Shown: positions 17,052-28,549, counted from the stretch's first letter. The stretch is 64,000 bases of DNA from Solirubrobacteraceae bacterium (GCA_031177685.1 JAPSGI010000002.1:186001-250000), one strand, 5' to 3'. A program made the numbers and translations. The notes: a model not told the origin generated them from the sequence alone.

Positions 17052-17471
17052 ATGGACCTCGAGGACCACGACCACGACGACGACGAGCTCGACGAGGACG
17101 AGGGCGCCGAGAGCATCGTCACGATCGAGATCAGCGGCCTGTCGCTCTACACGCACCTCGGCGTCAGCGAGGAGGAGCGCAAGGTCGGCCAGCGCACGGT
17201 CATCGACCTGCGCCTGGACGTCGGCGAGTCCGACGCCACCCTGACCGACCGCCTGGAGGACACCGTCGACTACGCGGAGGTCTGCCAGACGGTCGCGCTG
17301 GTCGCCCAGCAGACCTTCCACACGCTGGAGCGCCTGTGCTCCGCGGTGGCCGACCGGCTGCTGGCCGAGTACGCGCTGGACAGCGTGTGGGTGAAGGCGG
17401 CCAAGCCCGAGCCGCCGATCGCGCTCTCGGTGGACGAGGTCGCGGTCGAGGTCTGGCGCGAGCCTGCGTGA
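17052..17471 (+). CDS. folB: Dihydroneopterin aldolase
   Basis: 139 residues. Cleaves dihydroneopterin to 6-hydroxymethyl-dihydropterin and glycolaldehyde. An unusual acidic N-terminal extension (EDHDHDDDELDEDEGAE) of about 25 residues precedes the normal domain, which starts at IEISGLSLYTHLGVSEEE; the conserved VDYAEVC and KPEPPIALSVDEVAVEV segments follow. The ATG lies directly after the folP stop, and its stop overlaps folK (GTGA). Confidence 0.93.
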   Translation: MDLEDHDHDDDELDEDEGAESIVTIEISGLSLYTHLGVSEEERKVGQRTVIDLRLDVGESDATLTDRLEDTVDYAEVCQTVALVAQQTFHTLERLCSAVADRLLAEYALDSVWVKAAKPEPPIALSVDEVAVEVWREPA

Positions 17472-17953
17472 CGGGGCACCTCGGACTGGGCTCCAACGTC
17501 GGCGAGCGCCGGCGCAACCTGCAGGCCGCGGTGGACGCGCTGCCGCGCCACGGCGTGCGCGTGCTCGCGTCGTCGTCGGTCTACGAGACCGCGCCGGTGG
17601 GCGAGGTGCTCGACCAGCGCGAGTTCCTCAACGCCTGCCTGCGGGTCGAGACCGACCTGGGGCCCGAGGAGCTGTTGGACGCCTGCAAGGCGGTGGAGCG
17701 CGAGCTGGGCCGCGCGCCGGGCGGCCCACGCCACGGGCCGCGCCCCATCGACGTGGACGTGCTGCGGCTCGGCGACGCGACCTACGAGTCGCCGCGGCTG
17801 CGCCTGCCCCACGCCGAGCTGACGACGCGGCGCTTCGTGCTCGTGCCGCTGTTCGAGCTGGACCCCGAGTTGCCCGGCCTCGGCGAGGCGCTGGCCGCGC
17901 TCGCGCCGGACGAGCAGCCCGTCCGCCGCGCCGGTCCGCCCCTGCGGGTCTGA
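17468..17953 (+). CDS. folK: HPPK, 2-amino-4-hydroxy-6-hydroxymethyldihydropteridine pyrophosphokinase
   Basis: 161 residues. Transfers pyrophosphate from ATP to hydroxymethyl-dihydropterin. Signatures are GLGSNVGERRRNLQ, SSSVYETAPVG, QREFLNACLRVET and the HPPK motif RHGPRPIDVDVLRLGD with both metal Asp residues, then LPHAELTTRRFVLVPL. The GTG start sits in the folB stop. Last gene of the folate operon. Confidence 0.95.
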   Translation: MTGHLGLGSNVGERRRNLQAAVDALPRHGVRVLASSSVYETAPVGEVLDQREFLNACLRVETDLGPEELLDACKAVERELGRAPGGPRHGPRPIDVDVLRLGDATYESPRLRLPHAELTTRRFVLVPLFELDPELPGLGEALAALAPDEQPVRRAGPPLRV

Positions 17954-17994
17954 ACCGGCAGTCACGCCGCCGGGCGCCCGCGGGTTGTTCGGGT

Positions 17995-19104
17995 ATGTCC
18001 GTCACCGTCGTGGGATCGATCGCCTTCGACTCCGTCACCACGCCGTTCGGCTCCGCCGAGCGCGAGCTGGGCGGCTCGGCCGTCTACGCCGCGCTGGCCG
18101 CGGCGCACTTCGGGCCCGTCCGCATCGTCGGGCCGGTGGGCGACGACTTCGGCCCCGAGCACCGCGACGTGCTGGCGGGCGGCGGCGTCGACGTGTCGGA
18201 GATCGAGCACGTCGCCCGGACAAAGACGTTCTCCTGGCGCGGGCGCTACGAGTTCGACCTCAGCGTCGCGCACACCGAGGAGACGGCGCTCAACGTCTTC
18301 GACGGCTGGCGGCCGCGCCTGAGCGAGGAGGCGCGCGCCTCCGACGTGCTGTTCCTGGCCGCCATGGACCCCGAGAGCCAGGCCGCCGTGCGTGCGGACT
18401 GGGGCGAGGGCCGGCTGTGCGCGCTCGACACGATCGCGTACTGGATCGAGCACGAGCGCGACGCGCTGGTGGATGCGATCTCCCGGGTGGACGTCGTGCT
18501 GCTCAACGACCAGGAGGCGCGCGCGCTCACGCGCACGCCGATGCTGCTGGGTGCCGCCCGCGAGATCGCCTCCTGGGGGCCGCGCGCCGTCGTGATCAAG
18601 CTCGGCGAGTACGGCTGCGCCCTGCTGCACGAGGACCGCTACTTCTCGCTGCCCGGCTACCCGCTCGAGCGCATCGCCGACCCGACCGGCGCGGGGGACG
18701 CGTACGCGGGCGGCTTCCTGGGCTACCTCGACCTCGCGCGCGGCGAGCTGACCGCCGAGGTGCTGCGCCGCGCGGTCACCTACGGGTCCGTGCTGGCGTC
18801 CTACTGCGTGGAGGACTTCGGGGCCCGGCGGATCGTCGGGCTCACCGACCACGAGGTGCAGTACCGCGCCGCGGACTTCAAGAACATGACGCACTTCGAG
18901 CACGTCCCTACGCGCACGCGCCCGCGCGAGGGCGGCGCGCAGGATGGCGTGCCACGGTTGGAGCGCCCGCCCAGCACGCCGAGCACGCGCGGCCACGAGG
19001 CACCGCCGCGCACGGCCGGCACGCCGGAGTACGGCTCGCCGCCGCGGACGCCCGGCACCGAGTCGCTCCCGCGGCCCGGCTCGCCGCTGGCCGACGACCG
19101 CTAG
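17995..19104 (+). CDS. PfkB-family sugar/nucleoside kinase
   Basis: 369 residues. The Rossmann-like kinase core (about 1-290) has the N-terminal GGSAVYAALAAAHFG glycine motif and the catalytic DPTGAGDAYAGGF motif with the base Asp. The residues between match a distinct bacterial branch often annotated as sugar or adenosine kinase; the substrate cannot be told. A low-complexity tail of about 60 residues rich in Pro, Arg and Gly (TRTRPREGG ... RPGSPLADDR) is unusual for this family. The 3' end overlaps the convergent GST gene by four bases. Confidence 0.85.
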   Translation: MSVTVVGSIAFDSVTTPFGSAERELGGSAVYAALAAAHFGPVRIVGPVGDDFGPEHRDVLAGGGVDVSEIEHVARTKTFSWRGRYEFDLSVAHTEETALNVFDGWRPRLSEEARASDVLFLAAMDPESQAAVRADWGEGRLCALDTIAYWIEHERDALVDAISRVDVVLLNDQEARALTRTPMLLGAAREIASWGPRAVVIKLGEYGCALLHEDRYFSLPGYPLERIADPTGAGDAYAGGFLGYLDLARGELTAEVLRRAVTYGSVLASYCVEDFGARRIVGLTDHEVQYRAADFKNMTHFEHVPTRTRPREGGAQDGVPRLERPPSTPSTRGHEAPPRTAGTPEYGSPPRTPGTESLPRPGSPLADDR

Positions 19105-19823
19105 GCCGCGGCGGGCAGGGTGCCGGCGGGAAGCCGGCCTTCGGCGTCCGGGAACAGGCGCAGCGCGAGCCGCCCGGCGGGGCGGTCCTCGATCTGCGGC
19201 CGCACGTCCTCGATGGTCATGAGCAGCCGCAGCGTCGTGGCGATCTGCAGGTCGGCGGCGTTGAGCTGCTCGCCGCCCAACACTCCCTCCTCGATCCAGC
19301 CGTCGATGCGGTCGAGGTGGCCCGGCAGGGCGGCCAGGTCGGCCCGCACGGCGTCCTCGGTCGCGCGGTTCAGCCGTCCCGCGCCGCGCGCGATCACCGG
19401 CGCCGACAGGCGTACCACCGCGGCGGGAAGCCGCGGCTTGGCCGTCTCCGAGTAGGACACCAGGGCGCCGGGGTTGCGCTTGATCCCGTGCCAGAACATC
19501 CGGCGGGGGATCGCCTGGAACGTCTCGTCGCCCCACGCCTCGGCCTCCTCGACGCGGCGGCGCAGCTCCGGGTCGGCCGGGTAGAGCGGCGGGTCCGGGC
19601 GCAACTCCTCCAGGCGGCGCAGGATCCGCCGTGAGCCCGAGAGCTTCTCGCCGTTCAGGCGCAGCGCGGGAACGGTGCGCTCCCCGAAGCGCAGGCGCTG
19701 GATCGGTGCGTGCAACGGTGGCGGGAGCTCGATCGTCTTGTACGAGATGCCCTTGAGCTCCAACGCGCGCGCCACCGTCGCGCACGGATGGGAGCCGTGT
19801 ACCACGTAGAGCCGCCCGTCCAT
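19101..19823 (-). CDS. Glutathione S-transferase-like protein
   Basis: 240 residues. The N-terminal thioredoxin-like domain (about 1-75) runs from LYVVHGSHPCATVARALELK through ERTVPALRLNGEKLSGSRRI, with the cis-Pro of VPAL; a helical C-terminal domain follows (INAADLQIATTL-type motif as LNAADLQIATTL). A single Cys in HPC replaces a CxxC pair, typical of GST-like rather than glutaredoxin enzymes. Actinobacteria of this kind generally use mycothiol, so the thiol partner is uncertain. ATG start, divergent from coaX. Confidence 0.8.
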   Translation of the reverse strand: MDGRLYVVHGSHPCATVARALELKGISYKTIELPPPLHAPIQRLRFGERTVPALRLNGEKLSGSRRILRRLEELRPDPPLYPADPELRRRVEEAEAWGDETFQAIPRRMFWHGIKRNPGALVSYSETAKPRLPAAVVRLSAPVIARGAGRLNRATEDAVRADLAALPGHLDRIDGWIEEGVLGGEQLNAADLQIATTLRLLMTIEDVRPQIEDRPAGRLALRLFPDAEGRLPAGTLPAAA

Positions 19824-19843
19824 GTGTGGAGCATAATCGCTGC

Positions 19844-20611
19844 GTGCTGCTCGCCGTCGACGTTGGGAACACGCAGACGCACCTGGGCGCCTTCCGCGGC
19901 GAGGACCTCGTGGAGCACTGGCGCTTCGCCACCGTGCGCGACTCCACCGCCGACGAGCTCGGCGCCGCGCTGCGGGCCCTGCTGGCGCTGCGGGGCCTGT
20001 CCTTCGAGGACCTGGAGGCCTCGATCATCTCCACGACGGTTCCCCAGCTGGGCCCGGAGTGGGGGCAGACGGCGGAGCGCTACCTCGGTCATGAGATGCT
20101 CGCCGTGGGGCCGCGGCTGAAGACCGGCATGCCGATCCGCCTGGACAACCCGCGCGAGCTGGGGCCCGACCGCCTGGTCAACGCGGTGGCGGCGCACGCG
20201 CGCTTCGGCGGTCCCTGCATCGTGGTGGATTTCGGCACCGCCAACACGTTCGACGTCGTCTCGGCCGAAGGCGAGTACCTGGGGGGCATCATCGCGCTGG
20301 GGGTGGAGATCTCGCTGGAGGCGCTGACCGAGCGCGCGGCGCGCCTGCCCAAGGTGGACCTCGACGAGCCGCGCGGGCTGATCGGCAAGTCGACGGTCGA
20401 AGCGATCCGCTCCGGCGTCATCTACGGCGTCGCGGCACAGGTGGACGGGATCGTGCGCCGCCTGTGGGACGAGCTGGGCGAGGAGGCCAGCGTGATCGCG
20501 ACCGGCGGCCTGGCCGACCACATCGTCCCGCACTCCGAGACGATCGACGAGGTCGACGACCTGCTCACGCTCACGGGTCTACGCTTGATCCATGAGCGAA
20601 ACGGCCACTGA
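19844..20611 (+). CDS. coaX: Type III pantothenate kinase
   Basis: 255 residues. First step of coenzyme A synthesis. Family signatures: LLAVDVGNTQTHLG at the N-terminus, LGPDRLVNAVAAHARFG, VVDFGTANTFDVV, and YLGGIIALGVEISLEAL. I chose the GTG at 19844 because the protein then begins exactly as other CoaX proteins; an in-frame GTG at 19826 would add six residues. CATAAT (19832-19837) ends six bases before this start, which fits a leaderless message. In Bacillus coaX follows ftsH; here it has moved next to dus. Confidence 0.93.
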   Translation: MLLAVDVGNTQTHLGAFRGEDLVEHWRFATVRDSTADELGAALRALLALRGLSFEDLEASIISTTVPQLGPEWGQTAERYLGHEMLAVGPRLKTGMPIRLDNPRELGPDRLVNAVAAHARFGGPCIVVDFGTANTFDVVSAEGEYLGGIIALGVEISLEALTERAARLPKVDLDEPRGLIGKSTVEAIRSGVIYGVAAQVDGIVRRLWDELGEEASVIATGGLADHIVPHSETIDEVDDLLTLTGLRLIHERNGH

Positions 20612-21602
20612 GCGCTCCCTGCGCGATTCCTGGCGCCTGGGCGGCCTCACGGTCCCCAACCGCGTCGTGCTGGCGCCGCTGGCCGGCATCGGCAACTGGT
20701 TCGTGCGCCTGCAGGCCAAGCGCCACGGCGCGGGGCTGTGCGTGTCGGAGATGGTGTCGAGCTTCGCGGTACACCACCGCAACGAGCGCACCTTGCGCGA
20801 GCTGCTGCGGGTGCACCCCGACGAGCGCGCCGGGGGGCCGACGGCGATCCAGCTGTTCGGCCACGACCCGGACGTGATGCGCTCGGCCGCGGCCACCGTG
20901 GCGCAGACGACCGGCGTGGACCTCATCGACCTCAACATGGGCTGCCCGGTTCCCAAGGTGTGCAAGACCGGCGCGGGCGCGGCGCTGCTGCGCGATCCCG
21001 GCCGGGCAGTCGAGCTCGCGGTGGCCGCGCGCGAGGGCAGCGGCCTGCCGGTGACCGTGAAGCTGCGCACCTCGCGCACCCACGACGACCGCGACGGAAT
21101 CGAGGTGGCGCGCCGCCTGGCCGCCGACGCCGGGGTCGCGGGCCTCACGCTGCACCCGCGCAGCGCGACGCAGCGCCACAAGGGCTTTCCCGACTACGCG
21201 CTGGTGCGCCAGCTGGTGGAGGAGCTGCCGGTCCCGATCGTCGTGTCCGGGGGACTGCAGGACGCGGCGTCGGCCCGAGAGGCCTGGGAGGCCAGCGGCG
21301 CCGCGGCGATCATGCTGGCGCGCGGCTCGCTGGGAAATCCCTGGCTGTTCGCCGAGCTGCTGGGCGAGCGCTCCGGCGAGCCGGCGCGCGCCGAGATCCT
21401 GGCCGAGCTGGACTGGGTGATCGATCGCGCGGTCGAGCACCTCGGCGAGCCCCGCGCCGCGCGCTACCTGCGCAAGTTCTACCCGTGGTACCTGGATCGG
21501 CTGGGCGCGGGGGCGGCCGAGCGCGACGCGCTGCAGCGCACCGAGACGACCGCCGGGGCACGCGCGGTGCTCGCGGGCGCCGGCCTCGCCAGCGCCGCTT
21601 GA
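20592..21602 (+). CDS. dusB: tRNA-dihydrouridine synthase
   Basis: 336 residues. An FMN-dependent TIM-barrel enzyme that reduces uridine in tRNA. Motifs: NRVVLAPLAGIGNW, DLNMGCPVPKVCKTGAGAALL with the catalytic Cys, and VVSGGLQDAASA and MLARGSLGNPWLF. The start overlaps the last 20 bases of coaX. The position before greA matches dus placement in many Gram-positive genomes. Exact subfamily (DusB) is by resemblance. Confidence 0.93.
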   Translation: MSETATERSLRDSWRLGGLTVPNRVVLAPLAGIGNWFVRLQAKRHGAGLCVSEMVSSFAVHHRNERTLRELLRVHPDERAGGPTAIQLFGHDPDVMRSAAATVAQTTGVDLIDLNMGCPVPKVCKTGAGAALLRDPGRAVELAVAAREGSGLPVTVKLRTSRTHDDRDGIEVARRLAADAGVAGLTLHPRSATQRHKGFPDYALVRQLVEELPVPIVVSGGLQDAASAREAWEASGAAAIMLARGSLGNPWLFAELLGERSGEPARAEILAELDWVIDRAVEHLGEPRAARYLRKFYPWYLDRLGAGAAERDALQRTETTAGARAVLAGAGLASAA

Positions 21603-21611
21603 AGCGGCGCT
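21591..21611 (+). terminator. Hairpin at the end of dusB
   Basis: AGCGCCGC-TTGAA-GCGGCGCT, an 8-bp perfect stem with a 5-base loop, overlaps the dusB stop codon. There is no T-run after it. TATACT (21611-21616), a possible -10 box for greA, begins at its last base. Confidence 0.5.
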
Positions 21612-21652
21612 ATACTGCCGCGCTCGCCGCACCCCCGCAGTACCCCAGAACC

Positions 21653-21674
21653 CCCGCCGGGACCGGCGGGTTTT
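21653..21674 (+). terminator. Terminator-like hairpin in the greA leader
   Basis: CCCGCCG-GGAC-CGGCGGG followed by TTTTCC, a good intrinsic terminator form. It lies between a TATACT -10-like box (21611-21616) and the greA ribosome site (GGAAGAGAG), so it would end a leader transcript of about 50 bases before the gene. Confidence 0.65.
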
Positions 21675-21691
21675 CCTTCGGAAGAGAGACG

Positions 21692-22168
21692 ATGCCCAAG
21701 GACGTACTCCTCACCCCCGACGGCCTGACCAAGCTCAAGGCGGAGCTCGAGCACCTGCAGAACGCCAAGCGCCGCGAGGTCGCCGCCCGCATCAAGGAGG
21801 CCCGCGAGTTCGGCGACATCTCGGAGAACTCCGAGTACAACGACGCCAAGAACGAGCAGGCGATGGTCGAGGCCCGGATCGCGCAGCTCGAGGACCAGCT
21901 GCGCTCCGCGTCCGTGATCGACGCCAAGGACCTCTCGACCGACCAGGTCCGCGTGGGGACCACCGTCCACGTCAAGGACGAGAAGACCGGCAAGTCGGTC
22001 AAGTACACGCTCGTCGGCTCCGCCGAGGCCAACCCGGCGGAGAACAAGCTCTCCAACGAGTCGCCCGTCGGCAAGGCGCTGATCGGCCACAAGCGCAACG
22101 ACACGGTCGAGGTCGCGGTCCCCCGCGGCCCCAAGCGCAAGCTGAAGATCACCAAGATCGAGGTCTAG
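21692..22168 (+). CDS. greA: Transcription elongation factor GreA
   Basis: 158 residues. Rescues backtracked RNA polymerase by stimulating transcript cleavage. The N-terminal coiled coil (about 8-75) contains the acidic tip FGDISENSEYNDAKNEQ, and the C-terminal domain (about 80-158) contains the GreA/B FKBP-like fold. ATG with a GGAAGAGAG ribosome site. The terminator in its leader suggests attenuation or release of a short RNA. Confidence 0.96.
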   Translation: MPKDVLLTPDGLTKLKAELEHLQNAKRREVAARIKEAREFGDISENSEYNDAKNEQAMVEARIAQLEDQLRSASVIDAKDLSTDQVRVGTTVHVKDEKTGKSVKYTLVGSAEANPAENKLSNESPVGKALIGHKRNDTVEVAVPRGPKRKLKITKIEV

Positions 22169-22171
22169 TGG

Positions 22172-23269
22172 GTGCGGCGACGGCTCGCCGTCGCAGTGCT
22201 CTCCTGCCTCGCCATCGGGTGGGTCGTCGTGTCGGAGCTGCGGCGCGACGACGCCCGGCACGGCGACGCGCCGGGGGCGCGCGCCGAGCGCCCGCCGGAG
22301 CCGCCGTTCCAGCGCGTGCCGGGGATCGTTTCCACCGCGCAGGCCGGGCTGTTCGAGGAGACCGGCCTCGCGGGATGGCGCGAGGAGGTGCCGGCGGCGC
22401 GCGAGCTTGCGATCCGCTCGTCCGCCGACGGCGCGCGCCAGCGCATGCTGTGGCTGCCGCCGGCGGGAGGCGGGCCGCGTCCACTGCTGGTCGTCCTGCA
22501 CTCGTGGACCGCGGGCTACGAGAACCGCGCCGGGATCCCGTACGCGCAGTGGGCGCAGCAGCGCGGCTGGGCGATGATCCAGCCGGACTTCCGCGGGGCG
22601 TTCGACGACCCGCAGGCCACCGGTTCCGACGTGGCGGTGCGCGACGTGCTGGACGCGATCGACTTCGCGGCGCGGAACCCCGGCGTGGATCGCGAGCGCG
22701 TGTTCGCGATCGGGTTCTCGGGCGGCGGGATGATGTCGCTGCTGCTGGCCGGGCGCCATCCCGAGCGGTTCCGGGGCCTGGCGTCGTGGGTCCCGGTCTA
22801 CGACCTCATCGCGTGGCACCGCCGCGCCGACCGCCACTATCCCGGCGAGATCGAGGCGTCGTGCGGCGGCGATCCCACGGAGTCGGTCGCCGCGGCGGCG
22901 CAGTGCGAGCGCCGCAGCCCCCGCGCCCACCTGCACCGGGCTCGCGCCGCCGGCGTGCCGGTGTACATCGGCCACGGCCTGGGGGACACCGTGGTGCCGC
23001 CCGACCACGCGCTGCGCGCGTTCAACCGCCTGGCCGCCGCGCGCGACGCGGTGCCGCCCGACGTGGTGGCCGCCGCCGCCGTCAACACGCTCCCCGCGCG
23101 CGTGCGCGGAAGCGTGCGCGGCACGACGTTCTTCCGCGCCCCCGACCCGCCGGTCGCCTTCGCGCGCCAGGCCGGGCCGGTCCGGGTCGTCCTGTTCGAG
23201 GGCGACCACGACATGGTCTACCACCCCGCGCTGGAGTGGATGGCCGGCCTGGCGTCTAGGCCCGGGTGA
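22172..23269 (+). CDS. Exported alpha/beta hydrolase, prolyl-oligopeptidase/esterase type
   Basis: 365 residues. A hydrophobic N-terminus (AVAVLSCLAIGWVVVSEL, residues 6-23) is a signal or anchor. The hydrolase core has LLVVLHSWTAGYENR, AIGFSGGGMMSLLLAG with nucleophile Ser, GHGLGDTVVPPDHALRAF with the Asp, and FEGDHDMVYHPALEWM with the His. It resembles esterase/prolyl oligopeptidase-like enzymes; substrate unknown. GTG start three bases after the greA stop. The 3' end overlaps the convergent P450 gene by 14 bases. Confidence 0.83.
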   Translation: MRRRLAVAVLSCLAIGWVVVSELRRDDARHGDAPGARAERPPEPPFQRVPGIVSTAQAGLFEETGLAGWREEVPAARELAIRSSADGARQRMLWLPPAGGGPRPLLVVLHSWTAGYENRAGIPYAQWAQQRGWAMIQPDFRGAFDDPQATGSDVAVRDVLDAIDFAARNPGVDRERVFAIGFSGGGMMSLLLAGRHPERFRGLASWVPVYDLIAWHRRADRHYPGEIEASCGGDPTESVAAAAQCERRSPRAHLHRARAAGVPVYIGHGLGDTVVPPDHALRAFNRLAAARDAVPPDVVAAAAVNTLPARVRGSVRGTTFFRAPDPPVAFARQAGPVRVVLFEGDHDMVYHPALEWMAGLASRPG

Positions 23270-24464
23270 GGCGCAGCGGCAGGGCGTCCATCCCGTAGAT
23301 GCCGGTGATCGTCCCGTACCGCGGCGCGCCGTCCAGCTCGACCGCCTCCAGGCGGCGCGCCAGGAAGGCGATCGCCTCCTGCAGCTCGGCGCGCGCGAGG
23401 TTGGCGCCCACGCAGTAGTGGATGCCGGCGCCGAACGTGAGGATGCGCGCCTTGCCGCGGTCGGCCGTGATGTCGAAATCCTCGCCCGCACCCTCGCGAT
23501 TGGCGTGCCACGCCGACACCATCACGACGGTGCCCGGCGGGAACGTGACGCCGCGGTACTCGACCGGCTCGACGGTGATGCGCGCCGTGAACGGGGTCAC
23601 CGGCTCGTGGCGCAGGGCCTCCTCGACCGCGGCCGGCGCCAGCTCGTCCGGGCGCTCGCGCAGGGCGGCCCACTGGTCGGGGTGCTCGGCCAGCAGGCGG
23701 ACCGTGTGCGAGAGCTGGGACTGGGCGGTGTCGATCCCGCCGAGGATCAGGTCGAGCACCAGGTCGCGGACCTCGGCGTGCGAGAGCCGGTCGCCCGCGT
23801 CCTCCGCCGCCAGCAGGTCGCTGATCACGTCGGGGCCGGGATCGGCCCGCCGGCGCTCGAGCAGCTCGTCCAGGTAGGCGTAGGCCTCCACCACGGCCCG
23901 CTCGATGCGGGCGCGCTCGGACACCAGCGAGGCGGCGTCGAACTGGCGCTGGATCCAGTTGGACCACTCGTGCAGCCGCGGCGCGTCCTCCAGCGGCGCG
24001 CCGAGGACGTGGGCGATCGACAGCGACGGATAGGGCTTGGCGAACGCCTCGACGAACTCGCAGCGCCCGTCCGCCGGCAGCGCGCCCAGCAGCTGCTCCA
24101 GGAAGCCGCGCATGGCCGGCCGGTGGCGGTCCGCCGCGCGCGGCGACAGCGCGGGGTTGACCAGGTTGCGCAGGCGGCGGTGGTCGTCGCCGTTGACGTT
24201 GATGACGTTGCCCTCGATCTCCTCGCGCAGCGGGCCGTCGTCGATCCCGAACAGCTCGGCGATGGTCAGGCCCGGGAAGACGGCCGACTTGGTGCGCAGG
24301 AAGAACTCCCCGGCCTCGCGGTCGAGCACCAGGAACCCGAGCGGGCCGGACACGATCCAGCCCTGCCCTTCCAGCGCTCGCATCGCCTCGCGATAGCCCT
24401 CGCCGCGCAGCGACTGGTCGGTGTAGTCGAACGACGGAAGGTCGAGCTCGGTGATTGCGGGCAC
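23256..24464 (-). CDS. Cytochrome P450
   Basis: 402 residues, soluble bacterial class. The heme-ligand motif is FGAGIHYCVGANLARAEL near residue 350, the ExxR motif is EEALRHEP, and the I-helix oxygen motif is GGIDTAQS, with Ala where most have Thr/Ser after DT. It needs a ferredoxin partner, none of which is nearby. GTG start at 24464. Substrate unknown. Confidence 0.93.
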   Translation of the reverse strand: MPAITELDLPSFDYTDQSLRGEGYREAMRALEGQGWIVSGPLGFLVLDREAGEFFLRTKSAVFPGLTIAELFGIDDGPLREEIEGNVINVNGDDHRRLRNLVNPALSPRAADRHRPAMRGFLEQLLGALPADGRCEFVEAFAKPYPSLSIAHVLGAPLEDAPRLHEWSNWIQRQFDAASLVSERARIERAVVEAYAYLDELLERRRADPGPDVISDLLAAEDAGDRLSHAEVRDLVLDLILGGIDTAQSQLSHTVRLLAEHPDQWAALRERPDELAPAAVEEALRHEPVTPFTARITVEPVEYRGVTFPPGTVVMVSAWHANREGAGEDFDITADRGKARILTFGAGIHYCVGANLARAELQEAIAFLARRLEAVELDGAPRYGTITGIYGMDALPLRLTRA

Positions 24465-24515
24465 AGGCTGACCCTATCCCCCCGGGAACGCCGAGGCGCG
24501 TTGGTAGACTGGCGC

Positions 24516-24578
24516 ATGCCCGTCATCCGACCCCCGATCGCTCATCCAGTTGGTCCTCTCGGCCGAAAGAGGAAGTGA
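24516..24578 (+). CDS. Possible clpC leader peptide
   Basis: A 20-codon frame MPVIRPPIAHPVGPLGRKRK with its ATG five bases after TAGACT (24505-24510), as a leaderless start would have. It ends 48 bases before clpC. Its last codons carry a CCTCT...AGAGG hairpin. No ribosome site. It could be translated to sense stress or be chance; no homology is claimed. Confidence 0.35.
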   Translation: MPVIRPPIAHPVGPLGRKRK

Positions 24579-24626
24579 GCGTCGGGTTTCAGGCGACCCC
24601 GTAGCAGGAAGGAAGCACCAGCAGCG

Positions 24627-27206
<2,580 letters not shown>

Positions 27207-27252
27207 CGCCCTCGCGTGCGACATTCGCTACCGCATAGGTAGTCAATGCAGC

Positions 27253-28548
27253 ATGCGCCGGGCGCTCCCGGTGGCCGTGGCGCTGGTGATCCTTGGGGCG
27301 CCGGCGGAGGCGCGCGCGCTGGAGTTCGGCTTCAACGACGCCGCGTCGCCGCAGCGGCTGGACCGTGCCCGGGCGCTGGGGGCGACGACCGGGCGGGTGT
27401 TCGTGTGCTGGTGCGACCTGGAGCCCGCGCCCGGCGAGTACGCCTTCGGCACGCTGGACCGGATCGTGGCGGACTTCGCGGCGCGGAGGATGCGCCCGGT
27501 GCTGAACGTCGTCGGCACGCCGTCGTGGGCGCGCGCGGAATGCGCGACGCTGCCGCGGCCGTGCCTGTACCCGCCCGACGAGGCGCGCGTGCCGCGCTGG
27601 CGCGAGCTGTTCCGCCGGCTGGCCGCGCGCTACCCGCGCCTGCTGGGCGTCGAGGTGTGGAACGAGCCCAACCTCACGCACTTCTGGAAGCCGCGTGCCG
27701 ACGTGGCGCGCTACGTCCGCCTCCTGCGCGCCGCGCACGCCGGCGCGCGGGCCGGCAACGCGCGGCTGCCGGTGGTGGCCGGGGCGCTGTGCCTGTGCGG
27801 GGGCGGGCCGGGCGGCGTGCACGACTTCGTCTTCCTCGACCGCCTGTACCGCCTGGGCGCCGCCCGGTGGTTCGACGCGATCGGCGTGCACCCGTATCCG
27901 ACCGACCTGCCGGCGATCGCCAACGCGCGCGACAAGATGGCGCAGATGCGCCGCGTCCGCCGCCGCTGGCGCGGGCGCGAGCCGTTCTGGGTGACCGAGG
28001 CCGGGCTGTCGAGCGCGGTGGGAGGGACCGGCGGACATCCCCGGCTCTCCGAGCCCCTGCAGGCGCGCGCGCTGGCCGCGCTGGTCAAGACGCTGCGCCA
28101 GATGCCCGACGTGCCGGTGGTGATCCTGTTCCGCTACGCCGACATCACCGGCGGGTTCACCACCTGGGAGGACGGGCTGGGGATCGTGGAGCGCGCCGAC
28201 GGCTCCCCCAAGCCGGCCGGGCTGGCGGTGGCGGCGGCGCTGCGCTCGCGCCGGCCCTACCGGCGCCCGGCGCCCGTCCGCGTGGTGCCGGTGCCGCGGC
28301 GCGTGGAGGTCGGGCGTCCCGTGGTGCTGCGGGCGCGCGGCTTCCCGCGCCGGCCGCGCCACGGCACGCGCCTGTTCGCCTGGGACGTGGGCGGCGGCGG
28401 CTTCTGGGCCTACACGGGCGCCCGTCCCTGGCGGGTGCGGGTGTGGCGCGCGCCCGGGCGCTACCGCGTGGGCGTGCGCGCGGGCGACGAGCTGGACGCC
28501 GGCGAGGGGTTCGCGACGGTGGTCGTCACCCCGCGCCGGCGCCCCTGA
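27253..28548 (+). CDS. Secreted glycoside hydrolase-like protein (clan A type)
   Basis: 431 residues with a signal peptide (PVAVALVILGAPAEARA). The TIM-barrel region (about 22-320) has VEVWNEPNLTHFW (acid/base Glu after Asn) and FWVTEAGLSSAVGG (nucleophile Glu), as in clan GH-A enzymes such as GH5 or GH39. The Arg/Pro-rich C-terminal part (about 330-431) looks like an Ig/PKD-like domain. Polysaccharide target unknown. Convergent with the following minus-strand gene with one base between stops. Confidence 0.8.
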   Translation: MRRALPVAVALVILGAPAEARALEFGFNDAASPQRLDRARALGATTGRVFVCWCDLEPAPGEYAFGTLDRIVADFAARRMRPVLNVVGTPSWARAECATLPRPCLYPPDEARVPRWRELFRRLAARYPRLLGVEVWNEPNLTHFWKPRADVARYVRLLRAAHAGARAGNARLPVVAGALCLCGGGPGGVHDFVFLDRLYRLGAARWFDAIGVHPYPTDLPAIANARDKMAQMRRVRRRWRGREPFWVTEAGLSSAVGGTGGHPRLSEPLQARALAALVKTLRQMPDVPVVILFRYADITGGFTTWEDGLGIVERADGSPKPAGLAVAAALRSRRPYRRPAPVRVVPVPRRVEVGRPVVLRARGFPRRPRHGTRLFAWDVGGGGFWAYTGARPWRVRVWRAPGRYRVGVRAGDELDAGEGFATVVVTPRRRP

Positions 28549-28549
28549 C

